A stretch of 49,746 bases of DNA. It comes from Chloroflexota bacterium. Lineage in GTDB: Bacteria; Chloroflexota; Dehalococcoidia; UBA6926. Made by a program: the position numbers and the translations under genes. Under the pieces are notes generated by a model. That model did no database searches. It saw nothing but the letters and a program-made list of their open reading frames with translations, and was not told the origin of the DNA. Shown one piece after another: positions 17,433 to 26,012 of the stretch (positions within the stretch are counted from its first letter, which is position 1; every line of letters starts with the position of its first letter). The stretch is from NCBI GenBank assembly GCA_026713485.1, contig JAPOOK010000071.1, forward strand, positions 1 to 49,746, given 5' to 3'.

Positions 17433-18023
17433 CTAGCGGCGTCGACGGCGCCGCCGACGTCGCTGCTGCGTCGGCTGATCCTGTGGCGTCTCCGGCTCTG
17501 CCGCAGGTATCAGCCCTTCTATGGGTTTCACCCGGATGACAGCGTTGTCCAGGTCAATCGTGGCGATCTCATCCGTATTCGGAATCAGTGTTTCCGGCCT
17601 GCCCTCCGCGCGGACAACCAGCACGTCATTCACACCGGTCTCGATGATGTCTTCGACGGTTCCAAGCGGTTCGTTGTCAGATTCCGTGACGACGGGCAGG
17701 CCAATCAATTGAAATCGGTAGTAGGCGCCGCCAGGTAATGGGATGACATCCTCTTCCCGAATATCGAGTGTTGCACCGCGGGGGATTGTTTCAGCCTGTG
17801 TGCGGGAGCGAACTTCATCAAGCTGGACTATGAGCCGATCCGGGCCGCTAGCCCGGGCGCTTGAAACGGTTACAGGCTCTTCCGCGAGCAAGAGCCTGCT
17901 ACCCGGTTCAAACCGTTGAGGAAAGTCCGTGAGGACTTCTACTTTAAGTTCGCCCTTGATGCCGAAAGGGCCACTGATACGACCAACTGTTATGTAAGGT
18001 GATGAGGTGAAGCGTCGATCCAC
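17433..18023 (-). CDS. rimM: Ribosome maturation factor RimM with nona-arginine tail
   Basis: RimM binds S19 in the 30S head and assists 16S processing. The N-terminal domain reads ITVGRISGPFGIKGELKVEV and the PRC-barrel domain contains LPGGAYYRFQLIGLPV, VEDIIETGVNDVLVV and LIPNTDEIATIDLDN, all typical. Beyond the usual end (around residue 172, PIEGLIP) is an added Pro/Glu/Gln-rich linker followed by nine consecutive arginines, the last nine codons. This basic tail is not part of the canonical family and may aid RNA binding. The gene is the last of rpsP-khpA-rimM. Confidence 0.94.
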   Translation of the reverse strand: MDRRFTSSPYITVGRISGPFGIKGELKVEVLTDFPQRFEPGSRLLLAEEPVTVSSARASGPDRLIVQLDEVRSRTQAETIPRGATLDIREEDVIPLPGGAYYRFQLIGLPVVTESDNEPLGTVEDIIETGVNDVLVVRAEGRPETLIPNTDEIATIDLDNAVIRVKPIEGLIPAAEPETPQDQPTQQRRRRRRRRR

Positions 18024-18036
18024 AGGCTTGACGATT

Positions 18037-18273
18037 CTAGACGATCTCCAGACTGGCTCTCACACCACGCCTGATTGCGGCGATCCTGAGCACCGTTCGG
18101 ATGGCTTCGGCAACACGGCCCCCACGACCAATGACCTTGCCCTTGTCACCTTCGGCGACCACGAGGCTAATCAATATCCGGCCGTCCTCAGCGACGCTCT
18201 CAGTCACGCGAACTGCATCCTTGTCCTCAACAATGCTCATAGCGATAAATTCAACGAGCTCCTTCACGATCAC
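18037..18273 (-). CDS. khpA: KH-domain RNA-binding protein KhpA
   Basis: A 78-residue single KH domain. The invariant loop is GKVIGRGG within VVAEGDKGKVIGRGGRVAEA, followed by the helix AIRTVLRIAA. KhpA usually pairs with KhpB and influences division and RNA metabolism. Its place between rpsP and rimM is the standard neighbourhood. GTG at 18273 is used; GTG at 18267 is equally possible. Confidence 0.93.
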   Translation of the reverse strand: MIVKELVEFIAMSIVEDKDAVRVTESVAEDGRILISLVVAEGDKGKVIGRGGRVAEAIRTVLRIAAIRRGVRASLEIV

Positions 18274-18300
18274 GTCCCAACTGCCATTGCTGGCGCATTT

Positions 18301-18549
18301 TTATGCCGACGCGATTATCCCCTGCCTCCGAAAGAGCTTGGTGACAGCTTCACTAGGCTGAGCGCCTTTGCTCAACCATTCCCGTGCTTTATCGTGATCA
18401 ACGTGAAGAGAATCAGGGCCGGTGCGGGGGTCGTAATGCCCTATGATCTCGACAAAAGCTCCGTCTCGTGGCGCTCGTTGGTCGGCCACCACGACACGAT
18501 AATGCGGTTGCTTACGGAAGCCCTTTCGAGTTAGGCGAATTCGCAGCAT
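18301..18549 (-). CDS. rpsP: 30S ribosomal protein S16
   Basis: Small-subunit assembly protein binding 16S rRNA. The 82-residue product opens MLRIRLTRKGFRKQPHYRVV and continues VADQRAPRDGAFVEIIGHYDP, diagnostic of S16. AAAGGTAAAGG lies just upstream of the ATG. A TATACT box near 18625 on the minus strand may be the -10 of the rpsP-khpA-rimM transcript, but no good -35 was found. The 273-nt gap to ccmE holds divergent promoters only. Confidence 0.97.
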   Translation of the reverse strand: MLRIRLTRKGFRKQPHYRVVVADQRAPRDGAFVEIIGHYDPRTGPDSLHVDHDKAREWLSKGAQPSEAVTKLFRRQGIIASA

Positions 18550-18731
18550 ATGTTCCTTTACCTTTGCAGTAACACGATGTTGGGGGTTGGAAATTTATCG
18601 TCGCGACAATACTAAACCACAGTATAGCCCCCTAGGGCAAATGTCCGCATCCAGTCGCTCCAAAACGGGCTGTCGGTGTGGCGGACGCGGCGCATTAGTA
18701 CCCCCTTCTATGACAACAATAGGCATCATCG

Positions 18732-18760
18732 TTGACGGAACTTTCCCGTCTCAATACGAT
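18732..18760 (+). promoter_or_regulatory. Promoter of the ccm operon
   Basis: TTGACG (18732-18737), a 17-nt spacer and TACGAT (18755-18760) form a near-consensus sigma-70 promoter. Transcription would start near 18767, about 56 nt before the chosen ccmE start at 18823, which rules against the longer frame from 18760. Confidence 0.65.
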
Positions 18761-18822
18761 TGTTCTACCACACTCCCGCTCGATTCGCGCGGCAGAGATG
18801 TGTCAGCCGCATAGAGGTACCG

Positions 18823-19296
18823 TTGACTGCGCACGATTCCGCCTTTGATGAACAGGATCACTCACGGCGCGGACGATTCAACGTCCGTTTGCTTATGGGC
18901 GCCGGCGTGGTCGCCCTCGTCGTCGCTTATCTGATCTTTCTTTCGCTTGATGCTGCTACCGCCGCCTACATGAACGTGGACGAATTAGCCGCAGCGCCGG
19001 ATATCACGGATGATCGCCGACTCAGAGTGGGCGGAACGGTGACCGCCGGTTCAATCGTCCGCGGGGAGGACCTTATCTACGAATTCGAGGTGCATGGGGA
19101 CGAAGCCACGATTCCCGTCGTTTACCAGGGGGCTCCACCGGACATCTTCGGCGACAACGCCATTGTCTTTGTTGAGGGCTATTACTCACCCGGCGGCACA
19201 TTCAACGCAGACGTTTTGCTGACACGCCACCCGGACACCATGGAGCCATTGCCCAGCGGGGTGACGGCTCCCGACTACGAACCAACGTACGGCTAG
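18823..19296 (+). CDS. ccmE: Cytochrome c maturation heme chaperone CcmE with HxxxM in place of HxxxY
   Basis: CcmE binds heme covalently outside the membrane and hands it to CcmF. The 157-residue protein has a membrane anchor (LLMGAGVVALVVAYLIFL) and the OB-fold: RRLRVGGTVTAGSI, YEFEVHGDEATIPVVYQG and PDIFGDNAIVFVEGYY. Heme-binding His136 is present in LLTRHPDTM, but the axial Tyr four residues later is Met140. TTG at 18823 follows AGAGG and lies downstream of the promoter. ccmF starts 15 nt after its stop. Confidence 0.9.
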   Translation: MTAHDSAFDEQDHSRRGRFNVRLLMGAGVVALVVAYLIFLSLDAATAAYMNVDELAAAPDITDDRRLRVGGTVTAGSIVRGEDLIYEFEVHGDEATIPVVYQGAPPDIFGDNAIVFVEGYYSPGGTFNADVLLTRHPDTMEPLPSGVTAPDYEPTYG

Positions 19297-19311
19297 GCTT
19301 TCAACGCCACC

Positions 19312-21312
19312 ATGCAGCTTTCTGACGCCGGTTACATCGCTCTGATTCTCGCGCTTGGCGCTGCTCTGTATGGCAGCGCAGCGTCTGTGTTGGGGGCGCG
19401 TCTGTCCATTGCTCCACTGACGGCGAGCGGGCGCAATGCCATCTACGTGGTGGCGCTGTTGCTTGTCATGACGGCCTCCATCCTTGTGTATTCCTTTGTC
19501 GCTCAGGACTTTGGGCTGCGCTACGTGACGCTGCACTCCAGCACCACCATGCCGTGGTACTACATACTCTCCGCCTTCTATGCCGGCCAGGAAGGATCCC
19601 TGCTCTATTGGTCAACGCTGTTGGCGGTGTTTGGTAGCGTCATGATCTTCGTCATGCGCAGGCGATATCCGGCGCTGATGGGTTACGCGAACGCCGTCAT
19701 CCTTGCGAACCTTTCCTTCTTCCTGATTGTGCTGGTGTTCTTTGCCAATCCCATGGCGCGGCTCCCCGCAACGATGCCGGACGGCGTGGGGCTGAATCCC
19801 CTGCTCCAGGACCCGGGAATGCTGGTTCATCCCCCGATGCTGCTGGCCGGGTACATGAGCTGGACGCTGCCCTTTGCAATCGGCATCGCCGCGCTGGCGA
19901 CAGGTCGGGTGGGAGTGGAGTGGACACGGGCGCTGCGGACACCGACCCTCATTGCCTGGAGCATTCAGACCGCGGGGCTCATCCTCGGCGGTTGGTGGGC
20001 GTACCACGTGCTGGGCTGGGGCGGGTACTGGGGGTGGGACCCGGTAGAGAATGTCGCGTTCTTGCCGTGGCTAACCGGCACCGCATTCCTCCATTCGGTC
20101 ATGGTTGTTGAGCGGCGCGGGAAACTCAAGGTGTGGACGCTGAGCCTTGTTTTTGCGACGTATCTATTGGCCATTTTCGGAACGTTCATCGTTCGCAGCG
20201 GCATCCTGAGCTCCGTCCATAATTTTGCGGAATCGGACGTCGGCGGCCTGTTCCTTGGGTACTTTGTCGGGGCGATGGTACTGCCACTCATTCTTCTCTT
20301 TTGGCGGCTGCCTCGCATCCGTGACGAGGAGGGGTTCGAGGCGGTTCTCTCGCGCGAGTCCGGCTTTCTATTCAACAACGTCCTGCTGTTCAGCATCGCC
20401 TTTGCCACGTTCTGGGGCACTGTGTACCCGATGATATCCGAGGCCCTTGGCAATCAACGGCTGACAGTGAGCGCGCCCTTTTATCTCAAGGTGAACGGCC
20501 CACTGTTTCTCGCCCTGATCTTACTGATGGGCGTCGGGCCGCTGCTGGCGTGGCGTAAGTCAACCGGTCAATCCTTGTGGCGGAATCTCCGCATTCCGAT
20601 AGGGATCGGCGTGCTGACGGCAGCAGTGCTTGCACCGTTGCTGCGTGACGCCATTACACCAATCGCGTTTGGTGCGTGCGCTTTCGTCCTGACGACCGTG
20701 GCCCAGGAATATGCTCGTGGCATTCGCATACGGCGGAGCACAACGCGAGAGTCTTACCCGTCTGCCGTAACCGGCCTCGTCTCACGCGACCGTCGTCGCT
20801 ACGGTGGCTATCTCGTCCACGTTGCCATCGTCGTACTCGGCATCGGCCTCATTGCGTCCACGGCGTTTCAGTCCGCGACGGAGGTCAATCTGCTGCGGGG
20901 AGAATCCGTGACTATTGACGACTACACCATCACGTACGCGGGGACGGCATCAATCCAGGAACCGAACCGGCAGGTATTCAGTTCACAGTTGATTGTTGAA
21001 GAGGACGGCACGACCGTAGGCCAGCTTTTTCCCAAGACGCAGGTCTATCCGAATTTTGAAACGCAGCCGACGAATCGCGTCGCGGTCCTCTCAACATGGC
21101 GGCATGATCTCTATGTTTTCCAGGCCGGATTTGATGATGAGTCCGCGACCTTCGCTATCTTTATCAATCCGCTGATGACCTTTGTCTGGCTGGGCAGTTC
21201 GATGATCTTCCTGGCCCTGCTCATCACTGCGTGGCCGGGACGTGTACCGGCCGTGAGACCCGTTTGGGAGCCGATCGGGTCAGCGGGGTCTGCCGCCCCG
21301 CGGCAATCTTGA
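19312..21312 (+). CDS. ccmF: Cytochrome c heme lyase CcmF
   Basis: Large membrane protein that takes heme from CcmE and, with CcmH, attaches it to CxxCH motifs of apocytochromes. The 666-residue product has many membrane spans and the tryptophan-rich WWD segment WGGYWGWDPVENVAFLPWL (about 236-254). The extracytoplasmic C-terminal region (EVNLLRGESVTIDDYTITY, then FPKTQVYPNFETQPTN) is also typical. The gene is the second in the ccm operon. Confidence 0.96.
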   Translation: MQLSDAGYIALILALGAALYGSAASVLGARLSIAPLTASGRNAIYVVALLLVMTASILVYSFVAQDFGLRYVTLHSSTTMPWYYILSAFYAGQEGSLLYWSTLLAVFGSVMIFVMRRRYPALMGYANAVILANLSFFLIVLVFFANPMARLPATMPDGVGLNPLLQDPGMLVHPPMLLAGYMSWTLPFAIGIAALATGRVGVEWTRALRTPTLIAWSIQTAGLILGGWWAYHVLGWGGYWGWDPVENVAFLPWLTGTAFLHSVMVVERRGKLKVWTLSLVFATYLLAIFGTFIVRSGILSSVHNFAESDVGGLFLGYFVGAMVLPLILLFWRLPRIRDEEGFEAVLSRESGFLFNNVLLFSIAFATFWGTVYPMISEALGNQRLTVSAPFYLKVNGPLFLALILLMGVGPLLAWRKSTGQSLWRNLRIPIGIGVLTAAVLAPLLRDAITPIAFGACAFVLTTVAQEYARGIRIRRSTTRESYPSAVTGLVSRDRRRYGGYLVHVAIVVLGIGLIASTAFQSATEVNLLRGESVTIDDYTITYAGTASIQEPNRQVFSSQLIVEEDGTTVGQLFPKTQVYPNFETQPTNRVAVLSTWRHDLYVFQAGFDDESATFAIFINPLMTFVWLGSSMIFLALLITAWPGRVPAVRPVWEPIGSAGSAAPRQS

Positions 21313-21333
21313 GCGGAAGACGCTGATATAGCG

Positions 21334-21894
21334 ATGTCTCGAATAATGAACCGCCGGGGAATACCGAAGGTGGGCGTCGTTGTGTTGGCCACTGCGCTCG
21401 GGCTTTTTCTTCTCCTTGGCATACCATCCATAGCCCACGGCCAAGACACTGACACTGACGAGTTCTCGCGACAGGAGCTTGAACTGTTGGCGCTCTCGCC
21501 ACAGGCTCGCGCTACTGCCAATAAGCTGCAGTGTCCGGTCTGTGACGGACAGCCAATCACGGAATCAAATGCCACGATTGCTCGCCAGATGAAGGCGCGC
21601 GTGCAGCAGCTCGTCGATGCCGGAACGAGCGAGGACGAGATTCTCGATTTCTTTGTTCAGCGTTACGGCCCGGAGGTTCTACGGGAGCCGCGTCCCGAGG
21701 GCATCGGCTGGGGCGTTTGGGTCGCGCCGCCTATCATTGCGCTGTTCGGGCTGATCATCGTCTACTTTGGGCTGCGCAGCGGGAGAAGAATACGCTCTCA
21801 ACCCCAGTCGGCACGACCCGCCCCACCCTCAGCGGCAGACGACGATGAGATCGTTGCGCGGGAAATCGGGCGCATAACGAGAGACACGAATTGA
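21334..21894 (+). CDS. ccmH: Cytochrome c maturation protein CcmH/CycL
   Basis: Thiol-reducing component that keeps apocytochrome CxxCH reduced. The 186-residue product has a signal peptide (GVVVLATALGLFLLLG), the redox motif LQCPVC (Cys67, Cys70) followed by the conserved DGQPITESN, and a late membrane segment (WVAPPIIALFGLIIVYFGL). Its tail is Pro/Ala/acid rich. The next gene starts 7 nt downstream. No CcmG thioredoxin gene accompanies it. Confidence 0.94.
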   Translation: MSRIMNRRGIPKVGVVVLATALGLFLLLGIPSIAHGQDTDTDEFSRQELELLALSPQARATANKLQCPVCDGQPITESNATIARQMKARVQQLVDAGTSEDEILDFFVQRYGPEVLREPRPEGIGWGVWVAPPIIALFGLIIVYFGLRSGRRIRSQPQSARPAPPSAADDDEIVAREIGRITRDTN

Positions 21895-21901
21895 GGCGCG
21901 G

Positions 21902-22306
21902 GTGGATCTAGTACCCGTCGTTCTGACACTTCTGGCCGTCGTCGTGACTGTCATTGGTATTGCGTTTCCTCTTATTCGAGCGCGTGGCACGGATGACGGG
22001 ACTGCCTCGTCAGACGAACTGTCGGACCTGGGACGCATGAGGGAGGCGCGCAACGAAGCGCTGACGGCCATCATGGACCTGGACGACGAGCTGGACCGGG
22101 GCAACGTTTCCGAGGGTGAACACCGCGTCACGAGGGTTCTGTTGGTACGGCGCGCCGCCGCACTGATCCGTGAGATAGAGGGCCGGGAACACATCCTCGA
22201 CGAGGAAATCGAACGCGTTGTGGGGCTGCGTCGTGAACGCATGAGGGGTGAGGATCACCCCGCCTCTTCTGAACAGTCGGACACCCAGGCGGAATCGACG
22301 CCATGA
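21902..22306 (+). CDS. Small membrane-anchored protein in ccm operon, CcmI N-terminus-like
   Basis: A 134-residue protein with one N-terminal membrane segment (VVLTLLAVVVTVIGIAFPLI) and a charged helical cytoplasmic part. The NEALTAIMDLDDELDRGNVS stretch and the next helices are reminiscent of the short cytoplasmic 'KELEFD...G.LSE.DY' segment of CcmI-like proteins, but no firm family can be named. Its position directly after ccmH is where ccmI is often found. GTG at 21902 is used. The stop overlaps the next gene's ATG. Confidence 0.7.
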   Translation: MDLVPVVLTLLAVVVTVIGIAFPLIRARGTDDGTASSDELSDLGRMREARNEALTAIMDLDDELDRGNVSEGEHRVTRVLLVRRAAALIREIEGREHILDEEIERVVGLRRERMRGEDHPASSEQSDTQAESTP

Positions 22307-23616
22307 CTGCAGGGCAGAACGATTCCGATGATACGCACGCTGCTCAGGACGAGGCTATGCGAAGGTTGTGGGCCCGAATTGGGGCGTTGATCCTGATGGC
22401 CGTCTCGCTTGTTCTGATTGCACTTACCTTGGTTGCGCCACTCGCACGTCCCGCTGCGGCGCAGGAAACTACCCAGCAGGCACTTACGTCAGGAGCGCCA
22501 ATAACCCTTGAAGCCTTAGTCAGGAACGGCACCGCGGGGGCGTCCGTGCCGGAAGGCCTTATCGTCACGCTGCAAGTGTTTGACCTTGAGAACAATGAAC
22601 TGCAGCGGCTTGAAGCGGAGGCCGACACGAACGGAGGCGTGGCATTCGATGGAGTGATTGGCAATGAGGAGGTCACCTACACGCTCTCGGCGGCCTATAA
22701 CGAAGTCCGCTTCTTCAGCGACGCATATATCTCCACGATTGATCGCGATGGGCCGATTCACCTAACGATCTTCGAGCCTACGTCTGATCCGTCCGTGATT
22801 CGCATCACCGGGGACAGTTCCGCTATCACGCCGCCGGAAGATGATTCCGGTGTGCTGCGCATCCTGCAGGTGACCACTTTCGAGAACACGAGTGACCGCG
22901 CCTTTGTGGGCAACGACCCGTTGAATACGCGGCTCACCGTTCGGTTGCCGCTGCCCGTCATGGCGTTCGATCTTGAGTCCGTTCACAGTCCCGGCAGCCT
23001 CGTGCTCGCGCCGGACAGCCGCGACGTGTATTCCATCATTCCCCTCATGCCGGGCATTGAGGAATACATCGTCACCTATGGCGTCCTGTACACGACCGAC
23101 GTGTTGGCCTGGAGCAAGACCTATCCCTACCCCACTGAGATTGCCCGCCTGTTGGTTCCGGAGGAGATCTCGTTCCGCCCCGGCTCCGAATGGGTGCAGA
23201 TGCAGGACTCAGAGGTGTCCGGCGTGACGTATGCTCGCTATGAAATGAGGTCGATCATCGGGGGCGAGACCCTCAGCGGCACGGTTGCAGATCTTCCGCT
23301 AAGCGCCGGCTCACGCAGCCGGAGCCTTGAGCAGACGCTGCGCGATGTGGCGCTGGGTGTTGTCGCAGTCGCGCTCATCATTGCAGCGGGTTTTGCGCTC
23401 TGGTGGGGACGGTTCCGCAACCACAGGCGCGGCCCCGAAAACTCCGACATCGACCGCGAGGCGCTGTGGTCGCAAAGAGATGCTGCCGTTGCTGAGTTGG
23501 CACGATTGGAGGAGGCTCGAGACGCGGGCGACATCTCAGAGGACGAATATGCGGAGGACTCAACGCCTCATCGTGACGTCCTGCGCCGAATACTTGAAGA
23601 GGAACGGACGCAATGA
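22303..23616 (+). CDS. Unrecognised two-membrane-segment protein with large external domain in ccm operon
   Basis: A 437-residue protein with a signal/anchor (about 25-45), a beta-rich extracytoplasmic region (about 55-340) beginning with a carboxypeptidase-regulatory-like stretch (VPEGLIVTLQVFDLENNELQ), a second membrane segment (about 350-368), and a cytoplasmic helical tail. The tail, AELARLEEARDAGDISEDEY, resembles a SHOCT-type short helical motif. The ATG overlaps the preceding stop and its own stop overlaps the ccmA start, so it is firmly translationally coupled. I do not recognise the family. By position it may assist apocytochrome handling or heme delivery. Confidence 0.75.
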   Translation: MTAGQNDSDDTHAAQDEAMRRLWARIGALILMAVSLVLIALTLVAPLARPAAAQETTQQALTSGAPITLEALVRNGTAGASVPEGLIVTLQVFDLENNELQRLEAEADTNGGVAFDGVIGNEEVTYTLSAAYNEVRFFSDAYISTIDRDGPIHLTIFEPTSDPSVIRITGDSSAITPPEDDSGVLRILQVTTFENTSDRAFVGNDPLNTRLTVRLPLPVMAFDLESVHSPGSLVLAPDSRDVYSIIPLMPGIEEYIVTYGVLYTTDVLAWSKTYPYPTEIARLLVPEEISFRPGSEWVQMQDSEVSGVTYARYEMRSIIGGETLSGTVADLPLSAGSRSRSLEQTLRDVALGVVAVALIIAAGFALWWGRFRNHRRGPENSDIDREALWSQRDAAVAELARLEEARDAGDISEDEYAEDSTPHRDVLRRILEEERTQ

Positions 23617-24365
23617 CCGCTGAGCAATCCGGCTCCTCGTCACAGGCCATCGTGCGCTGTGCCGGCCTTGAGAAGTCATATGGACAGCGCCCGGCGATTC
23701 GGAATCTGAATCTCACAATCAACGTTGGAGAGCGTATCGCGCTGTTCGGCGACAACGGTGCAGGAAAGTCCACGCTGTTACAGCTCATCTCTGGCCTGTT
23801 ACGACCGAGCAGAGGGGGCATTCGGGTGTTCGGGGGGCAGCCGTGGGGTCGTGAAGGCGCCCACGCTCGAGCGCAGATCGGCACGCTGAGTCACCAGAGT
23901 CATCTGTATGAGGAACTGTCCGCACGAGAGAATCTGACGCTGTACGGCAAGCTCTACGGCGTGACGGAACCCCAAGTGAGAGCGGATACGCTCATTTCAG
24001 AGTTTGGCCTGTCAGGACGGCGAGTGGATCCGGTACGAACGCTTTCGCGGGGCATGACGCAGCGCGTGTCCCTGATGCGGGCGTTGATCCATCATCCGAC
24101 GCTGCTGCTGCTGGACGAGCCGGAAACAGGACTCGACGCCACGTCGCGACAGATGCTCGCTGAGCACATCACGGAGCAGGGCGCGGGTGTGACGGTGGTC
24201 CTAGCGACGCACAACGTTGAAATGGGCGTTTCTCTGACGACGCGCGATATCGTGCTGCGGGGAGGAGAAATCATCCATGACTCCGCTACAATCTCCGACT
24301 TGGCGATGGACACGGCTCAGCGTCGCCAACTGGTCGCAGCTCATCTTGGCGGCAGTGTCTCATAA
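23613..24365 (+). CDS. ccmA: Heme exporter ATP-binding protein CcmA
   Basis: ATPase of the CcmABCD complex that releases holo-CcmE. The 250-residue product has Walker A FGDNGAGKSTLL, a Q-loop region near GTLSHQSHLYEELS, the signature TLSRGMTQRVSLMRAL and Walker B LLLLDEPETGLD. It is a single ABC ATPase domain. The start codon overlaps the upstream stop by four bases. CcmA assignment rests on the following ccmB and ccmC. Confidence 0.94.
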   Translation: MTAEQSGSSSQAIVRCAGLEKSYGQRPAIRNLNLTINVGERIALFGDNGAGKSTLLQLISGLLRPSRGGIRVFGGQPWGREGAHARAQIGTLSHQSHLYEELSARENLTLYGKLYGVTEPQVRADTLISEFGLSGRRVDPVRTLSRGMTQRVSLMRALIHHPTLLLLDEPETGLDATSRQMLAEHITEQGAGVTVVLATHNVEMGVSLTTRDIVLRGGEIIHDSATISDLAMDTAQRRQLVAAHLGGSVS

Positions 24366-24375
24366 GGTTCCTAAC

Positions 24376-25071
24376 GTGCAGCCCCAACAAGCTTCACCAC
24401 CTGGCTATCTGGGCCAATTCCGCATCCTGTTCAGCAAGGAGATTGCGGTTGAGTTTCGGTCGCGGGAGACGGCTGTGCCGATGGCTGTCTTTGCGGTGGC
24501 AGCGCTGATTGCCTTTCAGTTCTCGTTTGACCTGCGCGGCGGCACGTTGAATCTTGTTGCGCCGGGAGTCCTGTGGGTAGCCATCATCTTTGCGAGCCTA
24601 CTGGCGTTGGGGCGCTCCTTTGCGCGGGAGGTGGAGCGCGGTTCGCTTGACGGGCTGCTTGCCAGTCCCATTGACCCAGGGGCGCTTTACCTGGCCAAGG
24701 TGGCGGCAAACGTCCTGATGTTACTGGTCCTTGAGATTGTCATCGTTCCGTTGACGGCGGTGCTGTTCAATCTGCAGCTATTTCAGCCTGCGCTCCTGCT
24801 CACGCTTGTGATGGGGAACATCGGTATCGCGGCGGTTGGAACGATCCTTGCTTCCATCGCGGCGCGCGCACGGGCAAGAGAAGCGCTGCTACCGATCATG
24901 CTGCTTCCGCTGCTGGTGCCTGTCATCATCAGCGCGGTGCGGGCGACGGGGCTCGCGATCGATGAACGGCCATTTAGCGAGATTCAGCCATGGTTGGGTG
25001 TTTTGGGCGCTTATGACCTGGCATTTGTCACCCTGTCCGCGCTTATCTTCTATGTTACGGTTGAACGGTGA
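24376..25071 (+). CDS. ccmB: Heme exporter permease CcmB
   Basis: Membrane subunit of the CcmABC transporter-like complex. The 231-residue product has six hydrophobic segments and typical CcmB stretches (LFSKEIAVEFRSRETAVPM, SFAREVERGSLDGLLASP, LLPIMLLPLLVPVIISAVRA). GTG at 24376 is preferred: it is 8 nt after AAGG, just after the ccmA stop, and gives the usual family length. The longer frame from 24277 would overlap ccmA by almost 90 nt. Confidence 0.92.
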   Translation: MQPQQASPPGYLGQFRILFSKEIAVEFRSRETAVPMAVFAVAALIAFQFSFDLRGGTLNLVAPGVLWVAIIFASLLALGRSFAREVERGSLDGLLASPIDPGALYLAKVAANVLMLLVLEIVIVPLTAVLFNLQLFQPALLLTLVMGNIGIAAVGTILASIAARARAREALLPIMLLPLLVPVIISAVRATGLAIDERPFSEIQPWLGVLGAYDLAFVTLSALIFYVTVER

Positions 25072-25766
25072 GCCTTTCTGACCGCCGTTTCTCCACCATA
25101 GATATTGTTGGCGTCGCCGCGTTCGCTGTGATGCTCATCGCGCTTTATCTCGCAATTGTTGAGTCGCCGTCAGAGCGCGTGCAGGGTATCCATCAGAAGA
25201 TCTTCTACGTCCACGTGCCAAGCGCTCTTGTGGCTTATGTGTCGATTGGTGTTGTTGCGGTCGGCAGCGGCATGTACCTGTGGAAGCGCACACACAAGTG
25301 GGACAGGCTGGCGATTGCGTCCGCGGAGCTCGGCGTCATCCTGACGACGCTGACACTGGTGACCGGGTCACTGTGGGGGCGGCCGGTCTGGGGCGCGTGG
25401 TGGAACTGGTCGGACGCCCGTCTGGTGACGACGCTGGTTATGTGGCTCGTGTATGTCGCTTATCTGATGCTGCGGTCACTGGGAGAGCGGGGGCCCGCGA
25501 CATCACGGGCGGCGGCCGTTCTCGGCCTGCTTGGTTTCGTGAATGTTCCAATCACCTATTTCTCGGTTTATTTGTGGACGTTCCTGCACCCTTTGCCAAC
25601 TCTGCAGTCGTCAACGGACAGGCCGGAGAGCGCCATTTTGGTCCCGTTCCTTGTGGGGATGGCGGCATTCACACTGCTATACGTGTACTTGATGGCAATG
25701 CGGATGCGGTTGGAGGAGTCGCAGCACGAGCTTGACGACCTTCGCGCCGCCCGAGAGATGTTATGA
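25068..25766 (+). CDS. ccmC: Heme transporter CcmC
   Basis: Inner-membrane protein that loads heme onto CcmE. The 232-residue protein has six hydrophobic spans; the heme-handling tryptophan-rich segment reads RPVWGAWWNWSDARL, and flanking His residues lie in KIFYVHVPSA and YLWTFLHPLP. The GTG start overlaps the ccmB stop (GTGA). Family identity is clear. Confidence 0.95.
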   Translation: MSLSDRRFSTIDIVGVAAFAVMLIALYLAIVESPSERVQGIHQKIFYVHVPSALVAYVSIGVVAVGSGMYLWKRTHKWDRLAIASAELGVILTTLTLVTGSLWGRPVWGAWWNWSDARLVTTLVMWLVYVAYLMLRSLGERGPATSRAAAVLGLLGFVNVPITYFSVYLWTFLHPLPTLQSSTDRPESAILVPFLVGMAAFTLLYVYLMAMRMRLEESQHELDDLRAAREML

Positions 25767-25777
25767 GGGAGCTCTAA

Positions 25778-25963
25778 GTGGAAAACGGTTTCGGTGACTT
25801 CGATCCAATCTTCGTATTTGCAGCATACGCAATCGTGTGGATTGCGTTTTTTGTCTATCTGTATTACGTGGCGCGGAGGCAGTCAGATATCCGCTCGCAG
25901 ATCGATGCGCTCAAGGAATCCGCGCAAAGCGAGAAGGATAATTCCGAATCCGGCGGCTCGTAG
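25778..25963 (+). CDS. ccmD: CcmD-like small membrane protein
   Basis: A 61-residue protein with one membrane segment (FVFAAYAIVWIAFFVYLYYV) and a charged cytoplasmic tail. CcmD proteins have this size, topology and position after ccmC, where they stabilise the CcmC-CcmE complex. Sequence conservation in the family is too weak for proof from sequence alone. GTG at 25778 follows GAGGGAG. It is the last gene of the operon. Confidence 0.8.
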   Translation: MENGFGDFDPIFVFAAYAIVWIAFFVYLYYVARRQSDIRSQIDALKESAQSEKDNSESGGS

Positions 25964-25976
25964 CCGAAAGCTTTAG

Positions 25977-25996
25977 ATTCTCGCCAAAGCGGGAAT
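25977..25996. repeat. Hairpin repeat ATTCTCGC-CAAA-GCGGGAAT between convergent operons
   Basis: The arms ATTCTCGC (25977-25984) and GCGGGAAT (25989-25996) pair with one G-U around a CAAA loop. A closely similar element occurs at 39141-39160. It lies between the convergent ccm and oxidase operons and may act as a bidirectional terminator. Confidence 0.6.
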
Positions 25997-26012
25997 GTCG
26001 GGACAGGGTTCG

